NCBI RefSeq assembly: GCF_001039355.2 | Contig: NW_019775935.1 | Location: forward strand, 1-64,000 | Direction: 5' to 3' | Origin: Lingula anatina | Taxonomy: Eukaryota; Brachiopoda; Lingulata; Lingulida; Lingulidae | DNA: 64,000 bases | In this document: piece by piece, positions 50,743 through 61,865 of the stretch | Layout: each line of letters starts with the position of its first letter | How positions within the stretch are numbered: the stretch's first letter is position 1 | Notes under the pieces: generated by a model | What the model saw: only the letters and a program-made list of their open reading frames with translations | What the model was told of the DNA's origin: nothing | The model's database searches: none | Made by a program: the position numbers and the translations under genes

Positions 50743-51000
50743 CCAGGATGTCCCAGTATGAATGTAACCCGCGAAAGTGAACGTAATGTATTGTACCACT
50801 AGCGTTCGCGCTGGCAGTATACATGGTTTTAGTCCCGATCGGTCTCGTCCGCCGTATCCGTTTGATCCGCCGGCTCTGCCGTCATGTCACCGTTAATGTT
50901 TCTCCTGGACTACAAGAGCCTACAATATCTATATCTGCACGTTCACGATACTTGGTAACAAAATTGGGACATGGGCAACATGGCGCCGATCATATGAGCA

Positions 51001-51360
51001 CGCTTTCCGCTTAGTATATGCATCGTAGTTTGCTTTGTATTCACAAATTTTGGAAAATGTAACATACAACACATACAAATATTATTAGTCGTGAGTGCAC
51101 TTATTTTCGCAGAGTTGGGGAAGCACGCTGCGTTCCTAAACCGGCGGTTTTACAGCGACGACATGAAATCGTCTCTTGTGTGCACACTTTCCGTTCATAA
51201 TATACATCGTATTTTGCTTCGTATTCATAAAGTTGGGAAAATGTGGCATTAAACACATACAAAAATTATCAGGGAAGAGTAGGCCTACATTTAACTTCAC
51301 AGAGCTGGGAAAGCACGCTGCGATCCTGAATCGGCGGTTAAACAGCGATGACATGAAGAT
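51001..51360 (+). repeat. Two-copy tandem duplication (unit about 184-190 bp)
   Basis: Copy 1 (about 51001-51170) and copy 2 (about 51185-51360) align along their whole length. Each contains CTTTCCG, TATRCATCGTA, TTTGCTTYGTATTCA, an acceptor-like CAG at 51112 or 51302, and a conserved stretch encoding GKHAAxLNRRxxSDDMK. Confidence 0.88.
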
Positions 51361-51812
51361 GTGTTAGTTTTGGATTGATCAAAGACTTTGTCACCGTAAT
51401 TTTACCTGCAAGTGTTATCGCCGTCTATGCTGTATTTATATAGCCTTTTTTATCTACTGGAATGTATTTCAGGCAAGAAAAAACATCTTCAATGTAAATT
51501 ATTTTAGGAGATAAAAATCATACATTCAGTTTTATTCCCTGTAACATGTTGAAAAAAGGATCCAACTTAATAATTAGAAATTTTAAAGTTAATCAATTCA
51601 GTTGTTTTGTTTATTTTTCTAACAACTTTGAATAAAATGCATCATTCAATTTCAGTGCATAGAAAACCAAACATCAATGACATACTAGGCGCTACAGTAT
51701 GTGTTAATTGGTAAGTAAAAATCCATGCAGAAAAATAGGACCACGCTGCAGAGGTTGATGAGCTTTCCCCACTTGAGGTACACACAAACAAAAATTCCTA
51801 CTGTATAAATAG

Positions 51813-51841
51813 TTGTGTGTGTGTGTGTTGGGGGGGGGGGG
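51813..51841. repeat. (GT)n followed by poly-G
   Basis: About seven GT units, TT, then about 12 G. Confidence 0.9.
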
Positions 51842-52377
51842 TTGGTGATGTGTGCACGAAAATATTGTTATAATGCTACTGGTGTAGCATGCCTGGTCTG
51901 CCTGACTTTAAACTCGTTGACAGAAACATGTAGATGCCAATAACATAAAATGCCGTTGTTATATTAGGCGCAGTAAATCTGTGCAGAAGCAACTAAACGT
52001 TACAGGGCCTGTAAGCTTTAAACATGTAAATATGAAAATGAACCTTGACGGCGAACATGATTCTTCATATATTTAGGTATCAAACCGTTATTCAATTCGA
52101 CATTTTATCTGGCATTTTATCTGACAAACATGTATGAATACGATATATGACATAAAAAGCAAAAAAAAAAACTTATTAAATACAAGTTCAATAACTTCAA
52201 CAGTTTCGAATATATGGCACTGAAATTTAGAACAATTTAGGAAAATGATGTTTTAATTAATGCTGAAAATTTCATGACTTAACCTTTTTTAGTTTTGACA
52301 CCCCGAAAAAAAATCTTAAGTCAAATAATGCCTTCCGGCCTATGTGCCTGCTGGTCTGAGATGCCAGTGTCTGTTAG

Positions 52378-52590
52378 ACCCCATTCCCAGAGATTAGATG
52401 GATCCAAACTAGATCGACCTAACTCCCTGGGGGTTCACGCTAAATAGCTGTCAGCCGAGCGGGCACGAAAGTTAATTACCCCCTTACAGCTTATAGTAGG
52501 CGGGACGGACATTTAAGCCGGATTATCTGACAGTAATCTAGTGAGACTCCCCACGGGGATAGATCGATCTAAATGTCTGGGAATACGCCC
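52378..52590 (+). mobile_element. GATCGATC-type MITE, copy D
   Basis: 213 bp, from ACCCCATTCCCAGAG to CTGGGAATACGCCC, with a perfect 4-bp duplication TTAG at 52374-52377 and 52591-52594. It is near-identical internally to copies B and E. Confidence 0.95.
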
Positions 52591-52769
52591 TTAGTTTTGA
52601 CGCCTGTCAGGTGCAGACGTCTCCTGCTGCAGGTGTTCAGACATGATTTTTTGTGTAGATGGAAGGCAGTTGGATAATTTTAAGTGAGAGATCAATATTA
52701 CGTTGCTTTAATTGATAAGGAAAAGGCTTTTTATTGAGGCCTGTGAAATAGAAAAGGGATGGATTGGCA

Positions 52770-52978
52770 ACAGGATTTTCAACGAATTTTCCGTGAAGAA
52801 CTGCAATCGACAATATAATTATCTGCTTGGAAAAAGATAAAAGATACCGACTCGACTGTTAGAAAAAAGTCCGGGCAGACCTAAAATTGCACCCACACAG
52901 GAAAATAAAGCTGCTGTAGAAGCCATGGCCATTTTACAAGAGGATCAGCCTGCACCTGCATCTGCCGGCATGGCATGA
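52770..52978 (+). pseudogene. Mariner-type transposase N-terminal (HTH) relic
   Basis: Reading across two frameshifts gives FSVKNCNRQYN, then IKDTDSTVRKKSG, then RPKIAPTQENKAAVEAMAIL before a TGA. This order (F-x-N-R, K-x-TGS, SGRP, TEEN, AV-A) is that of the N-terminal helix-turn-helix of mariner-like transposases. No catalytic part follows. Confidence 0.45.
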
Positions 52979-53518
52979 TTGACTTAAAATTTTTATTTTT
53001 ACGGTGTGCCAAAACTAAAGCCTAGATTACATTTGAAATGCAATGCCCACACGGTGCACGTATAAGGCCCGTAATACCCATTTCGTTCGGCGTCTGAGCG
53101 GAGGTAGACGGTGGCCGTGCGAAATCGCACGGAATCGTACGGATTTAAGACCATGTAATGTAGACATACTCGGCGTAGCCCGTAGCTCCTAACGATTTCA
53201 AAAAAAAAATGTACGGACAATTTCATCTCACGGCGCAAAATGTTAAAATCCAATAACGCAAACTGTTGTCTGATGCACAAAACAATTGTCCTCACTGGAA
53301 CCATCTTCATATGACTACCTGAGAGCCTTATTCTCACTTAAAACATTAAACCTATACATTGCCTCAGACTATCTATTACCAGACGTGAGTCATCAGTCGC
53401 AGCAGCTTCTCACTTTACCTCCTGATATGAAACCTCTGAACTTTTCTTACAAATCAGTGGGCTGGGAACCGAAATATCACGTTTTGATCCAGTTGATCTA
53501 CAGACCTAGGGGCGTATT

Positions 53519-53723
53519 CCCAGAGCTTTTAGATCGATCTATCCCCGCGGGGAGTCTCACTAGATTACTGTCAGATAATCCTTCTTAAATGTCCGTCCCG
53601 TCTACTACAAGCTGTAAGAGGGTAATTAACTTTCGTGCCCGCTCTTCTGACAGCTATTTAGCGTGAACCCCCAAGGAGTTAGGTCGATCTAAAGTAGATC
53701 GATCTAATCTCTGGGAATGGGGT
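53519..53723 (-). mobile_element. GATCGATC-type MITE, copy E (reverse orientation)
   Basis: 205 bp, from GGGGCGTATTCCCAGAG to CTCTGGGAATGGGGT, with a perfect 4-bp duplication CCTA at 53515-53518 and 53724-53727. It is inverted relative to copies B and D. Confidence 0.95.
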
Positions 53724-53811
53724 CCTAAACGCAGAACTCATGACGCATTCAAGGAACACCTTCAGATCATCAAATTGGCGTTCCACGCACACCGATAAGA
53801 GACGCGATTAA

Positions 53812-54670
53812 AGCCTCGGTCACAACCGGACGCACGAATTTCAGGATCGTACGACCTCTGCGATTTTTAGGTGTTGCGGAGGCTGTGGAGGTCGTAGAGG
53901 TAGAGGAAAATCTGTCTTGCGAGTCGCATGGGCCACATGAGATGTCCTTTCAAGCAGGGATGCTTATTGCAAGGAGCGCTGGCCGTGGAAATTGTACTTT
54001 TGAGTTTGTCTTGCTTCCTGTGTACAAGGCACACACTCACCACTTACGAAGGGGATGCAACGCACGGCGAAAGTAGTGCCCTTTTGCGTCAGTTTTGCTT
54101 CACACTTGCCTCACACGTTTGTGGTGACGTACTGACGGCGTACGTCAGCTTTGCTTCCTGTTCTCCTCTTTTTTCTTCTACCTCCTCCCTTTTTTCTACT
54201 ATGTAAGCTTCTTTCTCTTGCCTTTTGGAGGCATACTAGAAACTAAATTGAGCAAAATTTGAACATTTTGAAAATTGTTGTACACGTTACACAGTCGACG
54301 TTCACAGTGACGCACGTGCGACGCATTCCCGGTGTGCTCTCGACTTTGTTCGTTAGTTGTGAGGGCGTGCGCCTTACTCAACACGCAAAGGGCACTTGTT
54401 CCTTCATTGCTTGCGACGTGCATCTTGCACAACGAGCGTCTTTCTCGCTAACTCCGTGCGAGGGGAGCAAGTTAAGCTTGCGGCCTCGCTGTTCGCAGGC
54501 TATTCGTAGAATCTTTTGGACATGTCCAACATCCTCCGTAAGTGCTTATATATGGGATGTCTGCGACCTCCAAATTTCGTAAGAAGGACTTGCGTGGGAC
54601 GTGAGATTCTGCGCAAAATTTGGACGCATACAGCCCGTAAGAGCCCGTACGGCCGGTTGTGACCGAGGCT
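53812..54670. mobile_element. 859-bp CpG-rich transposon-like element, TAA duplication
   Basis: Perfect 18-bp terminal repeats AGCCTCGGTCACAACCGG, with TAA at 53809-53811 and 54671-54673. The interior is much richer in CG dinucleotides (ACGCACG, GTACGTC, CGTACG) than the flanks. No transposase frame is visible, so it is probably non-autonomous, perhaps mobilised by a PIF/Harbinger-type enzyme given the 3-bp duplication. Confidence 0.88.
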
Positions 54671-54673
54671 TAA

Positions 54674-55155
54674 GGTAGCTAAATTCATGCAATCCCGCCG
54701 TTGCACATAACCAAATTCATTCGATATCACTGAAAGTGTAACGCGGTATTAATACTTGCTGAATCCAAGAATTATTCTTTTAGTAATAGGCATTTTGGTG
54801 ACTGCATTGGTACAGCGGATCATGGGTTTTAGATACAGATGGAAGATGGCACATGTTTCAAACTTGAAGAAGATAGCCAGTCTGTGCCCTCTGTCTCGAT
54901 TATCCATGAATACTAGACTAACATTTGCAGCGAAACAAATGCAGGCTCCTACTAAAAGGATTTCTCTCATTGCAAATTGCGTTGCACCGTAATTCTTAGT
55001 ACATTGGCATGACTAATATATATAATAAATAACCAAATAACATTTTTTTTTGCCCGTTGTTCATTAACCAACGTGATTATCTCACTTCTCCATTGCCTGT
55101 CACAACAGCAAGCATTGCAGTTCCCAAATTGAGTACGTAGATATTTTGCTAAATA
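54674..55155. other. Intergenic spacer without recognised content
   Basis: No repeat termini, tandem array or gene-like composition found. The short overlapping reading frames on both strands (54749-54992) resemble nothing I recognise. Confidence 0.5.
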
Positions 55156-55159
55156 TTAA

Positions 55160-55496
55160 AGGGATAATAACTCTTCGTTTGGGCCAAAAAATGAATTTTC
55201 CTGGAGTACACAACAATTTTCCCATACTTACCAATGGTTAATGCATCCATTTTTACATTCAAAGTTAGTCCCTGGTTTTTTTCTAAAAAGTTTGGTTTTT
55301 TGTTAAAATCTCTTAAGAGATTTTAACAGAGTATAGCCATCAGTGGAGGTCACGTGGTCTAAAGACAAGCTCAGATATCAGAATAATAGCTATAACTGCC
55401 GTTTTTGTGGTAAAACAGAATATATTATATTTCTATGAGTTATTCACAATATTTTTATTGTGAAATATAGATCTCATACGAAGAGTTATTATCCCT
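55160..55496. mobile_element. 337-bp MITE with TTAA target duplication
   Basis: Inverted ends AGGGATAATAACTCTTCG and CGAAGAGTTATTATCCCT, flanked by TTAA at 55156-55159 and 55497-55500. TTAA is the target of piggyBac and Kolobok transposases. A second, partial copy of its right end is at 62917-62983. Confidence 0.9.
55302..55327. repeat. 26-bp perfect palindrome inside the TTAA MITE
   Basis: GTTAAAATCTCTT followed directly by its exact complement AAGAGATTTTAAC, with no loop. Confidence 0.97.
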
Positions 55497-55500
55497 TTAA

Positions 55501-57700
55501 ACTTTACAGGCTATTCGGCATCGAATAGCCTGTAAAAATAAGTAACACGTTAAACAGGTCTAAAATATATTTAGTTATTTTACTGAAATCAGTATTTCTG
55601 TTAAATACGATACTGCAATGTCTAAGTATAACACATAATTTCAGTGGAGGATTAATTTTTTCATAAAACGCTGTCTGCGATGCGCAGTTTAACTTTAAGT
55701 TACTGATAAATTATACGGCATGTATGCCTTATAAATCGTTTTGAACTAGCGAAATAAGTATTTTGTGATTTATCCAACTTAATAACCATCTTAATGAATT
55801 CGTAGTTCTATATACCCGTAAAGTTTAATATGGGGTTTCTAAAACACAGATTTTTTTTTATTAAATCGTTTCCATTTTAATTTGCATCTGCCCTTCGAGG
55901 GGGTAAAGAATAGGTCTTTCCCTAACTGATATCTTGGTTTTACCACATGCAGTTTATGTTTCGTTTGCATATCGGTTTCCCGCTGGTCCATCAGCGGAAA
56001 TGAATTTGACAGAAAATTCTTCAAAGTTATAAATTAACGCTGTAGTCCCCAAAGTATACGATGGGGGATATAAAGCTTAGTCGATAATGAAGATGTCTAC
56101 GGTCTTTGAAAAAGTTTTTTTAGGAAGAAATAATACTATAAAACTATAAATTATTGGTTTGCCTGAGCTTTATGTTTTAGCGGACCTGCTAGTCATCGGG
56201 GGGGGGGGGGGGGGGGTCAAGTATATTACTGCCTCAAAATGAAGTACCAAACAAGGTTGTATTAAGGTGCTAATTATCTCAAGGTATCAATTTGCCAATA
56301 TTTCCATTATATGAATAGAATACAGAAAAACTGGTGATTATTCGAGTGCGTTGAAAACAAGAGAAAGGCGTGTTAATCTCAAAATCTGATTGTATTCAAT
56401 GGGACGATAGTTTCTCCTAAGAGGAGAAAAGATGCGCATGTTTTATAAACATAGCACTGCAACTTCCATTTTCGATATATTGGAACCTTTAATGTAGGGA
56501 TTGGTCGCGTAATGCCAAAGTTAATCCATTATTGTTCTTGACGTATGTTGCTCGATTTTTTCGAAATGTTGGCTCAACACCTATCACTACAAAAGTGCCG
56601 ACATGATTGCTATCCCAGCTGTACTTGAATGCCTGGTGTTTCCACAAGGGAACGCGAGTGCTTTTAATTGACTTAAATTCTTCAGCAGCACATCTGTACT
56701 TGAAAGTTTTCCTTGATTGTTGCAATGCAGTTAAAACGCGAAGTCAACAAAAGTGCCAATTCAGTGTAATTATTTCGTAAAATTGGAATGCTACTCGAGC
56801 GTTTGCTTTTAACTCTGTGGCAAACACGAATGCCATGACACTGTGCAGCTTAAAAATTCTCTGCACTTTTATGTAGACGAATCTGTGATGTGAAAATATT
56901 TCAACACAAAACATCACCCTTACTTTTCAAGACATTGTTCATGCCTGCTTCGGATCTTTGTAATTTTATAAAAACTCCGTATAACTTGCATTGTTTTGTA
57001 AAATGAAATTACAGAAGGGTCAGAACGTTAAATAATAGAGGTATATACTGTAATCGTTGTTAAGGAATATAAAAGTACTTAAAACTTTTCAATCAAAATA
57101 AACCTAGGGACATGTAAATATCGGTGTTTGGGGTTTGTGGACCAAGTAATCAATAGACAACTAAAATTCAAAATATGACGAAGATCTCAGTTACTATAAG
57201 TTACTATAAGTAACTGGCTCGCGCTGCCAGTAATTACGCCGCGGGATATTCAGGGCACAGACCGTGCTCATAAGATACCGCGAATAGAAAATAGATTTTT
57301 AGAAAATAGACTTTCCATGTAAAAGAAGCCTTAGTGTAGCAAAATATATTCTGTTGAAGTTACAACATGGAGTCGTTTCATTCTTTTCCGTGTGCAGAGT
57401 TTAAGACATGGAACCTGGGAATCTCTGTAGCAGTATTACAGATAGCATTATCCAAAGATGTGAGCCCATTGAGCCCAGACCCCTAGGGTTATATTATAAA
57501 AAGTTTATTTAATGTAATGTGGGGGCCCGGGATAAGTTAAAGGGGGCTCCCTAAAAGCAGTGTTTACTATAACACACTTAAAGTCCTAAGGAATCCTAGC
57601 ATGGGAAATGAAAAATTCAAGATGGCCGCCAATGCCATAGGAAAATATGGGTATCAACTAAAACCAGACAGATATGCCAATTATCAAATTTAATTTGTTT
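55501..57700. other. Intergenic tract without recognised gene
   Basis: AT-rich, with a 19-G run at 56198-56216 and a small tandem AGTTACTATA repeat near 57188. A 78-codon minus-strand frame at 56489-56725 has no recognised family and no supporting splice context. Confidence 0.5.
56198..56216. repeat. Poly-G run
   Basis: About 19 consecutive G. Confidence 0.92.
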
Positions 57701-57701
57701 C

Positions 57702-58948
57702 TCAGTTTTTTCCATAACTTAAATTCAGTACCCCTATAATATGTATATGGTGGATAAAAATTGTGTTTCCTTTGGCATTTTGAGAAAATCCAAGATGGCT
57801 ATATGGGTTAAATGCCTCCATATGACCACCATCTTTCTGGGCATAGACTGCTAAAGGTTCAGTTATCTTTTGGTGGATTATTGGCCCAGATTCTAAAGAT
57901 AATTTGGATAAGAGCATTTCAGGTTAAAGGGGTGATCCTTTGCCACTTGATTTCCAATCTCATTTCACAGGTTTTCAATTGGGTGATTGGGCAGGCTAGA
58001 CCACCGTGTTGATTTTATACCATTAAGGCCACTCTTGTACAGCCCTGGCCCTATAGGGTGTAGCGTTCTTGTTTTTTAAGAAACGGGCGATTTCTGTCCC
58101 CAAAGACTTTTTCTACCGATGGTAAGGTGCTGGTCCAGAATTGCAAAATGTTCATAGTTCAATTTTCAGTAGATACCAATGCGCCCCAAACTATTATTGA
58201 AGTGGACTGTCTGGTGAGAAAATGCATATATTCTTCTTCATATAAGCACTGGATAATGTTCTCCATACTCTCACCTGGCCTTCTACGTTGTTCACGGCGA
58301 AGATGGGTTCAATATAAAATAAAAATAGCGCCAGTTCTGACCCACGGTCCATGCAATGGTTCCTGCAGCCCACATACTCTTCTTTGTCAGCGTACCAAGA
58401 TGATAAGTCGTTTCTACCTGGGAATCCTTGTGTAAATTTCTGAAGCATCAAAACCTTTTTTTGAACAGTTCTTTTGCTAACCTGCAAATTTCGCGACCTC
58501 TGCAAAGCTAATTCGCTGCACGGTTCAAATCCCCTAAGCCTTGACAGCAAAAAAAATACCTGTCATCTCTTGCACTAGTCTTCTTCAGGCTGCCACTTCA
58601 TGGTACTTTTAATTTTGTGTTCTCCGTCCTTCTGCAAACTCCACATGCAGTCTAATCTGACCCACCGTATCTGGAGAAAATCTGGGCGACATCTTTACCC
58701 TCCTCCCTAAGAGTAACAATTTCTTTTCTTTCGTCATTTGTGGGCTCCCGTAACATCACCATGGTAGCAACTTGACAGCCAGGAATGTGTTAAACATGCC
58801 AAGACAGCCTTCTTGGTGCACATGGATGAAAATTTCTCGCTGGTTAAGCTAGCAATAAATCGCAAATCACTTTTTAAGAACGGGTTCCCCATGTCCCCAG
58901 TGCACTATTCACACAGGTGGTACAGTACTTTTGTCACCCCCTGTACAT
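57702..58948 (-). mobile_element. Degraded Tc1-family transposon
   Basis: The minus strand carries a broken Tc1 transposase. The right-hand terminus CAGGGGGTGACAAAAGTACTG lies at about 58931-58943 next to TA. No matching left terminus was found, so that end is decayed or truncated. The left boundary is set by the last transposase-like residues. Confidence 0.75.
57775..58762 (-). pseudogene. Tc1 transposase pseudogene
   Basis: Pieces in order on the minus strand, separated by frameshifts and stops, are: NDERKEIVTLREEGKDVAQI (N-terminal HTH, from ATG 58762), GSLKKTSARDDRYF (GRPRKTS-RDDR linker), LQRSRNLQVSKRTVQKK (second HTH), VWRTLSSAYMKK, QTVHFNNSLG, and WSSLPNHPIENL-NEIGNQV (the WPAQSPDLNPIENLWNEI catalytic region) followed by QSMPRK. 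The signature order is unmistakably Tc1-like, and the many breaks mean it is dead. Confidence 0.8.
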
Positions 58949-58949
58949 G

Positions 58950-60552
58950 TGACAGCAGCGTGTCATGTATTCGTCTTAGATGGTGTAGCTGAATACATAT
59001 TTAAATAGAATTTTTGATGTATTAACACAGGTTGATTTATTAAAGCTATATCGAACATGATAACAAGTGTTATTTTAATTCATTACTAATATAAATCAAT
59101 AAAAAGCAAAGAAAATATGTTTGAAAAAAATCCATTTTAAATGTCAAGTCTGTACATTGCATCACATGAATTACTTGATTCAGCAAATCCCTCCATTGCA
59201 TTAATAAGGGAATCACCTTTTTCAAATCTAGGCAACAGGGACAGTTGTGTGATCCAATATGTTTACATCCGTATGGCAGCGCAGTATTTAATTGCCAAAT
59301 TCAATTCAGATTCGAATAATTGCTACAGTGTGACAGTATAGCACTTATTACTGATTTGGTTATAGTGAAAATGTCTTAACTTTCATTTGTCATATTCGCC
59401 CGTCTAGTTACAGAGATATTGCAGAAAATTGGAAATCTGGCGGCCATTTTTTCCTTTTTTTTTTTTACAAATTAGACAGTTAAAAACGCAAAATTTCGCT
59501 TGGGAACCGGGTTAATCGGATTCAGCATGCCAAAATTATTCTAATAAGCCTGGTTGCCAACTTTTACCCCAAAATGCCCCTACCATTCATATAGTGGAAA
59601 TCCCACTAGACTAACTGTATTATCCATTCACCAGAAGTTATACATTTTTGTTAGAACGAATGCATGTGCGTATGACGACTTTAAACTGTTAGTTCAAACT
59701 CTCAGCATGGGAAATAGTGTAAAAGATATTGCAAATTGAAGACACCTGGCAATCCTTCATTTCAGAGTTTTAGACGTGCACTCTCCCGTAAGGTCGGTGA
59801 AGCTTGGCTGCCCTTTATGGATACACTGGAAACAAATTTGTCAGATTTCTTACTCTTTACGAAAGTAAAACCATGTAATTCCAGTGCTGCAATACCAACC
59901 AGCAGAGATAAACGACTTACTAGCCGTGTAATATAAGAGCTTTTTTGCTTTTATTTTCTATTTTCAATTTTGCTATCTTCGCAGTGGCAACGACCTAATG
60001 TCCCTCATGAGATGAATAGAATGGGTTAATAAGTAAGTAAACTATCTTGCAATTTGAAAACCAGTAACATCAAACTTAATTTTATCGCGACCAAATGATG
60101 AACTTTTGAATGAAAATAATATTAAATCATTATTGTGCTCACCACTTCAGTGAACATAAAGGACAAGTTGTCGAATCCTGCACCAATTCCACACTATGTA
60201 GTCATAGTTAATCAACATGTTATTATCTAATTTGCGTCTGTCCTGCATACATAAATATTATTTCAATTAGTATGTAAATAAGTAGCAGCTACCTGCACGC
60301 ATAGATGCCCTGTAGATAATGTGTATAAAATTTGAATCCTTGTACATAATAAATACACTTTAGATTTGAGACTGAAGATGTGAGGTTGTTCTGTTATGCT
60401 TCTCTGTGCACGTAAAGTGAAAGACTGAGTCGAATCTGGAGTCATGTCGGAGCCCATAGATAAGTTAATTCGTTAGTGGAAATTCTTACTCTGAAATTCA
60501 ATACAATTATTTATTAAAGTGAAAGCCATTTTGGTCGGTTCACAACAAAGTG
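58950..60552. other. Intergenic tract without recognised gene
   Basis: Short plus-strand frames (59141-59341, 59554-59739, 59736-59936) match no family I know and lack splice context. There is a short poly-T run near 59456-59466. Nothing else stands out. Confidence 0.5.
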
Positions 60553-60554
60553 TA

Positions 60555-61300
60555 GGGGAGACCGGGGCTATTTGGACCCCGGGGTAAGTTGGCCCCCCCA
60601 TCAATTTATTAACGTAGTCCATTCTTGCACCATGCATAAACGGCTGCAATCCTTAAATCTAAAAATTGTCCACCTGAGGCTAATTGCCCCCCTTGGCTCG
60701 GGGCAAGTTGGACCCCCATATTGACCATAATCCTTTGCGCGCAACAGAGCTACAGACCATTGTTGAAACAAATAATTACCAGTATAAAACTGAATTTGTT
60801 AGTTTCTTTAAAAACGAAAATTTATTACTCGTTTTCATTCAAAAACCTGCTTTATACCATAATTAATTTATTCTCAATTAATAAAAAACACATTTTATTG
60901 ATAGATATTTTGGTTCTTGCAACACATACAACGTGACGGACGGAAACCTCAATAAATCTGCCTCATTTGAACTATTTATTCATCAAGGACTCTCAAAAAT
61001 CAATTTAATAAATTAAAAATGCATAAAAATGTATTTCAAGGCGTTTACATGGGATACTTACTTTATTTTCGTATAGGGTGCCAACTTGCCCCAAACCTGG
61101 GGCCAACTTGCCCTGTGGCGGCAACCCCCCCTGATATCAATTGTGTTTTTTGTCAAATTGTGAGCCATCTGGCATTATATTAAAAAAATAATGACGTTGC
61201 ATACGTAGCTTAGTTTGAAACCGGTTTTGTTACTCTAAGTCATTCCTAGTTGGCTCTACAAGGCCAAACGTGTCTAACTGGACCAACTAGCCCCGGTCCC
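60555..61300. mobile_element. 746-bp element with GGGGAGACCGGGGCTA ends and TA flanks
   Basis: The left end GGGGAGACCGGGGCTA, then TTGGACC, is inverted at the right as GGACCAACTAGCCCCGGTCCC, with TA on each side (60553-60554 and 61301-61302). The interior repeats GGGGCAAGTTGG-CCCC and its complement near both ends. No transposase is visible. TA flanks fit the Tc1/mariner superfamily. Confidence 0.75.
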
Positions 61301-61302
61301 TA

Positions 61303-61770
61303 TTCCAGCAGGTGCACGTTTTCCTGACGCACTGCTTTAAAAAGAGTGGAAAACTTCGAGTGCGGAATGTCAGTCCGAGATTCCATACTATTGAATTCAG
61401 AGACAGAAACAAACAGGCAGGAGCAGCCTTTTTTGAAAAGAAGATGAGGAGATACGGAGTTGCAATGTGTTCCTCGTCTTGAAAACATCCTACTGGGGCA
61501 AAGATGGTGTCAAATCATAAATATTTTAAAACGCTTTGTCTCGTCAGAATCGAATCAATTATGTAAATATAGGCACTAGAGCTATGCTTTACCCAAACAA
61601 TATATCTTTAGTTTTGGATCCACAGAAACTTCCAAAGCAAACGGACTTTCATAAACCAGAATTATTTGACACAAGCTGGAAGATTTTTCTCACCGTTTGA
61701 TTACGGCCAACTCGGTCAGAGGCCTTAATCAGAATGATGTGAGTAGATGTTGTTACTCAATGACCGCTGG
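61303..61770. other. Spacer without recognised content
   Basis: Between the TA-flanked element and the tandem-repeat tract I see no gene or repeat. Confidence 0.5.
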
Positions 61771-61865
61771 GTCGTATTGCGGCCAGGGCCTTATTATCCC
61801 CACACTTTTGGGACAAAAGTCGGAGATCATGTTATCCCGTCCGTCCGTGCGTCTGTGTGTTAGTA

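Larger units (their letters stand above)
50747..52373. other. Intergenic tract with duplicated unit and (GT)n
   Basis: No supported gene. It contains a locally GC-richer stretch (50760-51000), the two-copy unit at 51.0-51.36 kb, and a (GT)n plus poly-G run at 51813-51841. The rest is plain AT-rich DNA. Confidence 0.6.

Noticed and set aside
53286-53588. 100-codon plus-strand frame overlapping MITE copy E
   Set aside because: It runs into the MITE end, and its upstream part matches nothing known.
54199-54582. Overlapping frames on both strands inside the 859-bp element
   Set aside because: Open because of the CpG-rich composition; no transposase signature on either strand.
56489-56725. 78-codon minus-strand frame
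   Set aside because: Starts with ATG and is of mixed composition, but no family, splice sites or neighbouring exons support it.
58501-58540. tRNA-like GGTTCAAATCC box
   Set aside because: It lies inside the Tc1 transposase relic and no cloverleaf can be drawn around it.
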